A DNA stretch of 64,000 bases, from contig OY783209.1 of assembly GCA_963678705.1 (NCBI GenBank), positions 13,392,001 to 13,456,000 on the forward strand, given 5' to 3'. Positions within the stretch are counted from its first letter, which is position 1; the number at the start of each line of letters is the position of its first letter. The notes beneath the pieces are model-generated. The model was not told the origin of the DNA, ran no database searches, and was given only the letters and a program-made list of their open reading frames with translations. A program made the translations under genes and the position numbers. The DNA is from Panorpa germanica (Eukaryota; Arthropoda; Insecta; Mecoptera; Panorpidae). This document shows positions 46,201 through 55,700 of the stretch, in pieces.

Positions 46201-49200
46201 GGAGGAACAACGTGACACGTAATTTATATATATTAAGATATAACATATAAAGAACAAAAGATTCGTAATTATGTTTATACTCGTACTTATTGTAATTAGT
46301 TCCTCGCAATGTAGCATATAAGAGAATGTGAGTCAAGCATTATTATTATACTTACACTACGTACTACGTAATTCTATTGCGCTTCAAAGATAATATATGC
46401 CATGCCATATTCAAGCTGCTGGTAAACAAACCCATCTAAACAAATTCTACAGTTGAACCAAGTAAATTAGAAATTACAAAATCAATTAAATTTATCATTT
46501 TTAGGTCTGAGTTAGTTAAAAGCGTTGAATACTGCCTGCTAAATCTACTTCGCCAGAATAAAGGAGTGCTTCAGCAAATGAAATCAAACAATCATATCTG
46601 CGTGCGCTGTTTGCTACTTGATGCTCATTCTATATAGTGAAGTTAAAAGTGACATTTCTTTTGATCATGTTGATTAAATTTTGCGGTTTTTTTGCGGTTT
46701 AAATTTATAATATTAAAACCACTACATTTCTTCATTCCCTTCTTATGTTGAGTCGCCGAGAATTTTAGTTCGTAGAAGATATAAGGTCGCCAAGAGAGGT
46801 CGCCAAAAGCGGTTTATTCCATATCGAGGAATATTACTCTTAGGCCCGGTTTTATGGTTCGTCTTACTACCGAACTAAATAGCTAACTCCCGAATTAAAC
46901 GAAAAATGAGTTTTATCATCAAGGGTTAACGCTAACTCGGAACTAAAATCACGGAGTAAGATATCCCGTCATCAAGATCAAGATCATCAATCAAGGTAAT
47001 AATATTTAACCCGGATTAAGTGTGCAACAGAGATAAAATATCATGCTATCTCAGCCAGTTTAGCTATCATTATTATAATATTTTAGGTTATAATATTAAA
47101 TTATTGTTTATTATTTATTTTGTGAGTAATCCGTCATTTTTCATTTTTTTAAAACCGGGCCTTAGTGATAGAGTAATGGACTGCAGAAAATGGGCATTGT
47201 GGTATATGTCTTAATTTCTATAAAAGTGTACTACATATTATATTATATATAGTGGGTTACTAGAACCTCAAATGTCAAATTATTTTTTAATAACTCCTTA
47301 TATTACCAAGAGATATTACCAATTAAAAAAGTCATTTTGTCTCTTTAATTATTAAAGGGATTCAACGTTGTACAAGTTAGTTCAATGCATTTAGAATGCC
47401 AAATGCATGTGACCACACTACCGCTAGTTGCTATCTCTTTTACACAACAGAGCGTAAAAGAGATATCTTCTTGACAGAACTCTGACAAGTTTACAGGTTA
47501 CCAACCTTACAGCTCATAAATCTCTATTTATATATCAAAATATCAAATATTATTAACAGCTGTTTCGAGGAACAATAAAATTCCAATATTATGTCTGCCG
47601 TAACAGGGTTAAATAAAATAAAAACTTATTATTCTTGGACTTGACTTCATTATTTCGGCTACCAACAGCTACAAAACATCACCACAGCACTGACCTACTC
47701 AACAAATAACTGACGTTAAAATGCATTTCAAGTCATACAAATGGCCGACTATCTCTAGCGCTAAAACTACAATTCAAATTTTTAATTGCTATATCTCCGT
47801 CAACATTTAGATATTTAATAAAATAGATACGCCATTTATTAACATCAATTTCAATCAACAATTGAAAAATCGACCGCTAAAAAATGAGGACATAAGCCCA
47901 TTTTATGGTTGAATCCTTCCAGGGAAGATATAAACTTCGCCGTTGAGCAGGGAGTTGACATGATTTTCGCTTCCTACATTCGGGATGGTGCGGCCATAGA
48001 TGAAATAAAAGCGTTTATTGAAGATAAGAAATCATCAATGAAAGGAATTTCCGGAAAGATATTAGTAATCGCAAAAATTGAAAATCAACAAGGATTGACA
48101 AACATGGATGAAATAATTCGAGTCGCGGATGGTCTGATGGTATCCCGAGGAGATCTTGGTATTGAAATTCTCTCCCAGAAAGTTTTCCTCGCTCAAAAGG
48201 CCATGATTGCTAAATGTAACAAGGTAAGTTACAACTGGAGATACATTCTTCCTCATGCAGTTAATTAACCCTCCGTGTGAACAATATACTTTTCGAGTCA
48301 TGGTGAGTTTACACACTTTTGGGTCTTTGAAAAAATCTGGATTACTTCTTACAGTGTCTACTACATGGTCCAGAAGTTGGCAAAGTCTAAATTTTAAAAC
48401 CGTTGTTAATAAAAATGGACAAATAGTGAAAAAACGCAGGAAAGACGGAATATTATTAAAAAATTCATAACTTTATAACAAACAAATATTAAGAAAAACG
48501 GTTGTAGACTTTTTTATCTTAAAGCAAATGCTTTCGAAAGTATGTAGTGTCTTTGGCGTGGGCTTAATTTGGCGTTAATTTGCTTGTTTATTTTTCCTTT
48601 GTAGGCTGGTAAACCTGTGATTTGCGCCTCTCAGATGATGGAGTCCATGGTCAAGAAACCGCGCCCTACTCGTGCTGAAATATCCGACATTGGAAACGCC
48701 ATCCTAGACGGAGCGGATTGTCTCATGTTGTCTGGAGAAACAGCCAAAGGCGAATACCCTATAGAATGCGTAATGACGATGTCGAACATCTGCAAGGAAG
48801 CTGAAGCTACAGTCTGGCAGAAACAGCTGTTTAGTGATCTTTGTTCTGATGTAAGACATGTTAAAATAAGACTTTAAAGTAATTAAGTAAATAACAGAAG
48901 CATAAAGAGGTCATGTTTCACTTAGATGACAAATGCTGTAGACGCTGCTCATTCCTCAGCGATCGCAGCTGTGGAAGCTTCCAATAAATGTCTAGCAGCT
49001 GCTATTATTGTTATAACAACTAGCGGAAGATCAGCTCAAACCACTGCCAAATACCGTCCAAAGTGTCCGATCCTTGCCGTCACTAGATCCCCTCAGACAG
49101 CGCGACAATGTCATCTCTGGCGAGGAGTTCTTCCTTTGATCTATAATGGTAAATGGGCTTGTGTCCTATGTCTAAATTTCTATAAAAGTGTACTATATAT

Positions 49201-50108
49201 TGATAAAGCGGGTTACTAAAACCTCAAATGTTCAATTATTTTTTAATTACTCCTATATATGTTAGGAGATATTAACAATTAAAAAAGTCATTTTGTCTCA
49301 TTAATTATTAAAGGAATTCAACGTTGTACAACATTCCAAATGCATGTGACATCACAACCGCTATATTGCTATCTCTTTTATACAACAGAGCGCAAAAGAG
49401 ATATATTTTTGACAGAACTTTGACAAGTTTACAGGTTACCAACCTTACAGCTCATAAATCTCTGCTATATGTATTTATATATCAAATACTATTTACAGCT
49501 ATTTGTGTAACAAAAAAATTCCAATATTATGTCTGCCTTGGCAGGGTTAAGTAAAATAAAAACTTATTATTCTTTGACTTGACTTGATTATTTCGACTAC
49601 TAACAGCTATAAAACATTACCACAGCACTGACCTAGTCAATAAATAACTGACGTATAAATGCATTTCACGTCATACAAATATGGCCGACCATTTCTAGCG
49701 CTAAAACTACAATTCAAATTTGTAATTGCTATATCCGTCAACATTTAGATATTTAATAAAATAGACACACCAATACACATTCATTGAACATCGACACACA
49801 TAAAAATTGAAAAATCGACCACTAAAAAATGAGTACACAAGCCCATTAATGATGAACTCCGTGACCATTTCATAGATTTTATTGAACGAACCTTCTCATT
49901 CTTTGCAGAGCCATCTATTGCCGATTGGTTGAAAGACGTCGATGCGCGAGTTCAGTACGCCGTGAGCTTTGGCAAGGATCATGGCTTCATCGCAGCTGGA
50001 AATGCAATAATTGTTGTCACCGGATGGAAACAGGGAATTGGATTTACCAACACTATTCGCATTGTGCACATTACACCGGACGGCGTTGCCCCGGAACTTA
50101 ATAAATAG
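43296..50108 (+). CDS. Pyruvate kinase 2 (tandem paralogue, diverged at conserved sites)
   Basis: Tandem copy of pyruvate kinase 1 with the same eight-exon plan and phases: 43296-43349, 43422-43554, 43609-43832, 44029-44327, 47923-48223, 48605-48850, 48926-49148 and 49909-50108, giving 559 aa. No frameshift or stop, so it is probably functional and under selection. Catalytic lysine ([10 protein letters not shown]) and metal ligands Glu and Asp (SRGDLGIEI) are kept. It differs at normally invariant places. The K+ loop reads RLNCNHG instead of RLNFSHG; the second change replaces a serine that binds K+ in muscle enzyme. IPPEK became ILSQK, and the active-site CATHM region reads CASQM (Thr to Ser). 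Introns 4, 6 and 7 are filled by transposons. Possible poly(A) signal at 50351-50356. The role is unknown; a tissue-restricted isozyme is inference. Confidence 0.92.
44560..45840. repeat. Palindromic minisatellite array (about 32-bp unit)
   Basis: Roughly 1.3 kb of tandem units built from AACGGTCTGATT and its complement AATCAGACCGTT separated by a few bases (typical unit CTTTAACGGTCTGATTG plus CAATCAGATYGTTAA). Units vary by point changes and by loss of single half-units. Because each unit is itself a near-palindrome, the array can fold into many small hairpins. It lies between the arms of the larger inverted-repeat element. Confidence 0.9.
45904..46240 (+). mobile_element. Short RTE/SINE-like retroelement
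   Basis: Begins ACTAGCTGTCCCGGCCACGC and ends with the phrase AAAATCGGGTAAGTAGTTTA, then GGAGTCCATCGCGGAGG and ACGTGACACGTAATTTATAT. This combination is familiar from abundant insect retroposons related to RTE-type LINEs. AT-rich simple sequence flanks both ends. It contains a tandem duplication of 25 bases (GAATATTTACTCAATCTAGT start) near 45974-46023. Inserted inside the foldback element. Confidence 0.55.
46843..47161. mobile_element. Harbinger-type MITE, 319 bp, TTA target duplication
   Basis: Inverted ends GGCCCGGTTTTA and TAAAACCGGGCC, flanked by TTA at 46840-46842 and 47162-47164. Non-coding. It interrupts the outer right arm of the foldback element, so it is the younger insertion. Confidence 0.8.
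47189..47902 (+). mobile_element. MITE family 1, copy 7
   Basis: Forward, near-complete copy from AATGGGCATTG to GGACATAAGCCCATT. Its right end is 20 bp before exon 5 of pyruvate kinase 2, leaving only TTATGGTTGAATCCTTCCAG for branch point, pyrimidine tract and acceptor. Confidence 0.85.
48269..48563 (-). mobile_element. piggyBac-derived element, copy C (end fragment)
   Basis: Starts CCCTCCGTGTGAAC directly after TTAA (48265-48268), and a second TTAA lies at 48564-48567. Its complement matches the right third of copy A, for example CCACGCCAAAGACACTAC and TTTTTCTTAATATTTG. No coding remains. It makes up most of intron 6 of pyruvate kinase 2. Confidence 0.7.
49152..49847 (+). mobile_element. 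MITE family 1, copy 8
   Basis: Complete forward copy from AATGGGCTTGTGTCC to GTACACAAGCCCATT. It starts three bases after the exon 7 boundary of pyruvate kinase 2: the donor reads GTA followed by the MITE bases AAT, so the MITE end itself forms donor positions +4 to +6. Confidence 0.85.
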
Positions 50109-50400
50109 AATCAATCACTGCCCAATTTCAGTCCAAGGAATATTTTTATTTGTTCTAAGTATTTAATGTGAATGAAAGAATTCTTAATGGATAAGATGCC
50201 GTTATAAATATTTCTCACTCCTATATTTTACGTATATTGACTTTTTTTTTATTGATTGCCGCTAAACACAGTTACTTGTAACTCTGGTTAAGGATTAAAA
50301 CAGCTTAAGAGTCCCTTTGAAGGATTAAACGCATTTAGTAGCTAGAGAATAATAAAATAGAACCTAAAATATTACTAGGTTTTGCTTAAGGAAAATGATA
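50109..50400 (+). other. 3' UTR of pyruvate kinase 2
   Basis: Ordinary 3' sequence with AATAAA at 50351-50356, followed directly by piggyBac copy B at 50401. Confidence 0.45.
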
Positions 50401-50726
50401 TTAACACTGCGTGTATATACTGGGTCTTTTAAGGAACAATTGAAATTTCAAACTCCTATTTCTCTCTCATGAGAGCGCGCTTCACCTATGCCCCCTAAAA
50501 AATCTAGGTAGTGGTAGGGACTTAAGGTGCCAGCAGCGTCCGAATCTGGCAGGTTACCAGCAAAGGCGAGCCAGTGAAACCTAACTAAGAGGGTCAGTGT
50601 ACAAACGACGTTAGTATTTTCCAATGTTAGCAAATGCATTTTTTGTTTTTCTCGTTGTTTAACAGTTTTTTCATGGTTAAAATAAATGTTTTATGTCATT
50701 TAATATATTATTTCTTAGATTATGTA

Positions 50727-51645
50727 CACTGTCTGTTCAAAAAATAAGGAGAATTTTCATTTTTCTCAAAAAAATATTTATTTATTCATAAATTTCTATT
50801 TTGTCCCCTTCAGAGTAGTCCCCCTCAGATATAACTTGTGCCAGCGTTTTTTCCAATCCTCGAAGCAGTTCTGATATGCACTCTTTGGTATGCTCTTGAG
50901 ATCTCTCAGCGATTCGGTTTGTATCTCCTCAATCGTCTCAAAACGCCGTCCTTTCATGGGTCTCTTCAATCTTAGGAACTGGAAAAAGTCACAGGGGGGG
51001 AAATCTGGTGAATACAGTGGCTGAGGCATGATTACGGTGTTGTTTTTGGCCAAAAAATTACGAACAAGCAATGACGAGTGAGCAGGTGCATTAACAAACT
51101 TCGCTGCCACACGCTTCATGCCCAAAATTTCCGAAAAAATTGCATGGCATGAGCCAACCGATATGCCGACATCCTCAGCAACTTCTCTAATAGTGATTCG
51201 ACGATTCTCCATAACAATTTTCTTCACTTCCTCAACATTTTCATCGGTTGTTGATGTGCTGGGGCGTCCAGGGCGAGCGTCGTCATTCACATCTTCTCGA
51301 CCTTCTGTGAAAAGCTTGTACCACTTAGAAACATTTTTTTGGCTTAAAGTAGACTCACCGTATGCCACTTTCAACATTTCAAGTGTTTTGGAGCACTTGA
51401 TTCCATTTTTCACACAAAATTTAATGCAAACTCTTTGATCTATGTTTTTTCGACAACAGAAAATCGCCGAACACGCACTTCTAACTTTTATGCCTCTCAC
51501 AAACAAACTAAATGTGCTATATAGCTAAAACTGTGAACATATGTTCGAGACGAGTGTAACAACAAAAAAAAAATTAAAAAATCGATAATCGAATCTACGT
51601 AGCCCGCGAAATTTTTGCCTCACCTTATTTTTTGAACAGACCTCG
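50727..51645 (-). mobile_element. Internally deleted mariner nested in piggyBac copy B
   Basis: 919 bp, TA on both sides (50725-50726 and 51646-51647). The ends share GTCTGTTCAAAAAATAAGG as inverted repeats. The surrounding piggyBac copy is continuous across the insertion when compared with copy A, which proves the nesting order. A full mariner is about 1.3 kb; here the centre of the transposase gene is missing. Confidence 0.92.
50796..51506 (-). CDS. Deleted mariner transposase (236 aa frame)
   Basis: Open frame with the mariner N-terminal DNA-binding part (paired helix-turn-helix; FCVKNGIKCSKTLEMLK, DDARPGRPSTSTTDENVEEV) joined directly to the C-terminal part (NAPAHSSLLVRNFL, YSPDFPPCDFFQF, KKRWHKLYLRG). 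About 130 residues are missing at the join AAKFV/NAPAHSS, including the first two Asp of the DD34D triad; the third is in YSPDFPPCDFF. The deletion keeps frame. The protein, if made, could bind mariner ends but not cut, so it cannot move the element alone. A repressor role is only a possibility. Confidence 0.85.
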   Translation of the reverse strand: MFVRGIKVRSACSAIFCCRKNIDQRVCIKFCVKNGIKCSKTLEMLKVAYGESTLSQKNVSKWYKLFTEGREDVNDDARPGRPSTSTTDENVEEVKKIVMENRRITIREVAEDVGISVGSCHAIFSEILGMKRVAAKFVNAPAHSSLLVRNFLAKNNTVIMPQPLYSPDFPPCDFFQFLRLKRPMKGRRFETIEEIQTESLRDLKSIPKSAYQNCFEDWKKRWHKLYLRGTTLKGTK

Positions 51646-52789
51646 TATAGATTTTTCTTTATTAGTTCTTCCTTTTACTACAGTAAGTTTTTTCAGATGG
51701 GTGACCATTCAACGGGTAAACTAGAAAAGCTAAAACGATGTTCTCCTTGTGCTTGGAAGGAAAACAAAAACAATGTATTCTTGTGTATCGTGCGGTGTGC
51801 CGGTTTGCAATAATCATTGTAACCACTTTTGTCCTAGTTGCGCACCGTAAATTCTCTTTTTGACACTATTTTGACATTATTTATTAATAATATAATTAAT
51901 ATTTCATAACTTTTGTATTTTCATCAATAAAAACTTATTTTGTGTCGAATAATCACCGTTCCGTTTATTATGACATGCCTGAATCCGTAAAATATTCCCC
52001 ACTTTTAGGTGCACAAATAATTCAACTTTTTGGACACTACATTCTTTCGAAAGCTTATAGTCTAAGGTAAAAAAGTCTACAACCGTTTTTCTTAATATTT
52101 GTTTGTTATAAAGTTACGAATTTTGTAACAATATTCCGTTTTTCTCACTATTTGCCAATTTTTATTAACAACGGATTTAAACTTTGGACTTTGGCAACTT
52201 CTGGTCCATGTAGTAGACACTTCAAGAAGTAATCCAAATATTTTTCAAATTTTTTGAAAGATAAGTATAAATAACACAGTATGAATGGGCACACACGTAT
52301 GCCCGTTTTTACTATTTTATGGGTCATTGACCTCCATATTTACTAGATTATTATTAAAGTTACATTTTATTGTGGTGCGGTGGTCATTTCATCTAGGGTA
52401 GTTAATATAACAAGCCCACCCCAAATTATAAAAATCTAAAACTCTCAAAACCAAGAACTGCAAATTCACATAAATATTTAAAACAATTTCACACAGTTTG
52501 AGAAGCTTAATATGATTCAACATAAGTAATACACGTAAACTCGCTGCCGCACCATTTCGTCATTTATTAGTAACCGAACTACGAACGAACGACTGCGCCT
52601 TAACGCGAAGAATCATAAACACACAAACCTCAAGGAAGCAACAATAGTGGCAGTTGGTGGCAGTGTTTAATGACAATTGTTTTAATGATTACTTTATTAA
52701 TGAATTAATATTTCAAATATTTTCCAGTGTAATTTTTTGTAACTGTGTTAAACTTAATATTATAACTGTTTAGTGTTTGTGTGGCTAAA

Positions 52790-55700
52790 ATGTACCTGTA
52801 CAAAGTGATATTGAGTTGTACGTTGTTATGCGCCAGTATACAGTCAGGTGGGTTTGGTACCATACATGCGTACACTCACTATAATAAATTGTTTGTTTTT
52901 ATTAAATATAATTTCGATTTGTAATTTTAATTAACTGTTCCTCGTTAAACATCTTCAACATAAATACATTAATGTTTTTAAAAATATGCTGATACTTATT
53001 CTATAGCTGTATTTTGTTCAACAACATTGCAACTGCTCTCCTTTGCATTAAATCATTAGTATTATTAAAATACTATTTATTTAATATATAGGCCTAGTCT
53101 ATATATATCTAGTTAGTTATATTTAATTTCTATCTTTTAAATGAAAGATTTGTATCAAGAAACAAGAAAAAAATATCAATTTTTTCGTGTAGCCTTAATA
53201 GAGTGAGCTCCCAGAGTCGGCAGACTTCACTTATTTTCTGATGAACAAAATGTGAAAGATTAAGTAGTGTTAATATGTACAATGATTGTATTATGTCTAC
53301 CTGCTAACTTAACCAGGCAGCCATTTTCCATGTATTAGGTAATCAAGGTTTATGTCTCAGTCACTCTCATGCGCACGGAAAATTGGGTCTAGGGGATGTT
53401 TGACCACTTGGATCGGTCTATCCTCTTATAAAATGTTTTAAAACAGTTGTCTCGCTAACATATATAAAAATGGATCATCAGAAAATAAGTGATTTTAAGT
53501 AATTTTTTGGTCAACTTTAAAGCGTCTGCAAGGTAATACAAGGTATTACAAGACAACTGTTTTAAAACGTTTTACAAGAGGACAGATTGATCCAAGGGGC
53601 CAAACATCCCCTAGACCCGATTTTAATTCCGCTATGAGTGTGAGTAAGAGGACATTATCCGTGCGCATAAGAGTGAGTAAGACATAAACCTTGATTACAT
53701 GATACCTGGAAAATAGCCGCCTGGTCAAGTTAGCAGGTAGGCATACGATCATTGTAAATACTAACACTACTGAATCTTACACATTTTGTTACACATCCCG
53801 GTCCTGGGATCTTGGACTATAATTTAAATTTACATATAACCCACTTAAAATTAAACCAATTTATTTCAAGATTATAATTATGTTAATGGTCAAGGAATCG
53901 TAAGCTTCCCTTTAATGAGATTCACACTGAAAGAGTTTGGTGTACATAACGCGAACTAAATCGTACAGTTTTCAAACAATCTTAGGCTGTTCACACACTG
54001 TAAGAGACTTCTTACAATGCCGACTTCTTCAATATGAAGGTGTATTAGAATTGTTTCACGTTAGCACACTTTATCATATGAGCATGCAAGTACCCCAGTT
54101 CCCAGTGAGTTGGAAAATATACGACTGTGAACGTAAAGCGGTACTTTGATATACATACATATGGATACTAACGTATAAAGTACAGACTTCTTGGATATAC
54201 TGGCGTATTGATGTTATGATAAGGTGCGGTTATCCAAAACAACTCCAATACACTCTTCTGAAAAAATCGGAGGTCACAAGTAATGGTAATTATTCGATAT
54301 AGCTACACCTTTTGTTTTGAATCTTATAAAAAAACTATTGCACTTTCGTATATTTTATGATGCTTTTATTATTGTGAAAACATATACAAATCACACGTAA
54401 TATACCTTATACAATTTTTTTTTATTAAAAAATAGACAGAATTCATGTTTAAAGTTGATTAATAAATGTGAAATATGTCCTATTTTCTTATATATGGAAT
54501 ATTGTCATTTTATTTGTAACCTCAAATTTAATTTTGAGCATACAACAAACGCCATAAAACATACAAAAATGCAGTAGTTTTTTAATGAGATTCAAAAGAA
54601 AAGGTGTAGCTATATCGAATAATTATCCAAGTAATTTCTTCTACTGTGAGAGAAGTACTTATTTACTTGGAAAACTAAAAGCTATTTGATTTTAACGGAA
54701 ATTTCCAGAGAAAGTTGCCTTTAAAATATCTTAAAATCAATTGAAAACATTTGCACTTTATATTTATATTTCGGTGATGAGATTATGTGGAAGTGAATGG
54801 TCAAAGACTTGTCTCAATATTTAGAACGTAATCAGCATATTCTTATTAACATATTCATTATATCTTTAGAAAAGGTTAAAGTTCAAATGTTATCAATTGA
54901 GTGATGTTGACGTTGATCTAGGCGCACAATTATTGTATATTTTAATTTAAAATATTTTCTTTTTTAATTTATTTTTATTTACTTTAAATATTTTTATTTG
55001 GAGATTAGTCCTTGGAATAAACTGCTTTCAATGTGACGGAACAGACCCCAAGAGTTTGTTCCAGTGTGGGGAAGATCTTAGAGCAGCAGGAGGCACTATT
55101 GATGTTTCAGCACTTCCATGCGACCAAGTGCACGGCGCTCGTTACTGCATCAAACATGTTGGCAGATACGAAGGTCAAATTATTATTCTTTCATTTATTT
55201 ATCTTTTATTTTATGCACCTTTATTACGTACAAAAATCATCTGAATTTTATTCCTTAGATATTTTCTACAGGTTTATGATTTCTCTAGCAGAGATTTGTC
55301 ATCGCCCAGTAAACATTTTGGAGTCACTTTGACATCATATTGAAGATGCGTCATGATTCTTTTGTCATAAAAGAGTTCATTTATAGTTCAGTTTCTCACA
55401 TTTTTTCATATAAAATGTCTACTTTATCGGCTACAGATGACGGAACCACTCCACCTGTCGGAATACAAATGAAGATAAAGTTGATGCGAACTATAATTGA
55501 AGTGAAATAGTGATGGAAACGTCACTAAATAGGCAACTTCACCAAATTGTTTACTGGGCGGCTTGTGTCCTATGTCTTAATTTCTATAAAAGTGCATTAT
55601 ATATTGATAAAGTGGGTTACTAGAACCTCAAATGTTCAATTATTTTTAATAACTCCTTATATGTTAGGAGATATTAACAATTAAAAAAGTCATTTTGTCT

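Larger units (their letters stand above)
44374..47188. mobile_element. Foldback element with long terminal inverted repeats around a minisatellite
   Basis: The left arm (about 44397-44535) and right arm (about 46690-46840) are inverted copies sharing TGGAATAAAC, GGCGACCTCTCTTGG, CTACGAACTAAAATTCTCGG and CGACTCAACATAAGAAGGGA. Ignoring the Harbinger MITE inserted at 46843-47161, weaker pairing extends outward to CTGCAG on both sides. Between the arms are the palindromic minisatellite (44560-45840), an RTE/SINE-like insertion (45904-46240) and about 300 bp of AT-rich sequence. No transposase is visible. The whole unit occupies intron 4 of pyruvate kinase 2. Confidence 0.7.
50401..52245 (+). mobile_element. 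piggyBac-derived element, copy B, split by a mariner
   Basis: Begins at a TTAA (50401-50404) with CACTGCGTGTATATACTGGG, matching copy A. It is interrupted by a 919 bp mariner (50727-51645), then continues. The C-terminal cysteine-rich tail of a piggyBac transposase is better preserved than in copy A: KRCSPCAWKENK, then after one frame change YSCVSCGVPVCNNHCNHFC near 51762-51840. The right end is not intact; similarity to copies A and C stops near 52245. Confidence 0.75.

Noticed and set aside
43296-50108. PK2 as a pseudogene
   Set aside because: All eight exons keep frame, splice phases and catalytic lysine; a dead copy with this much divergence would be expected to carry stops.
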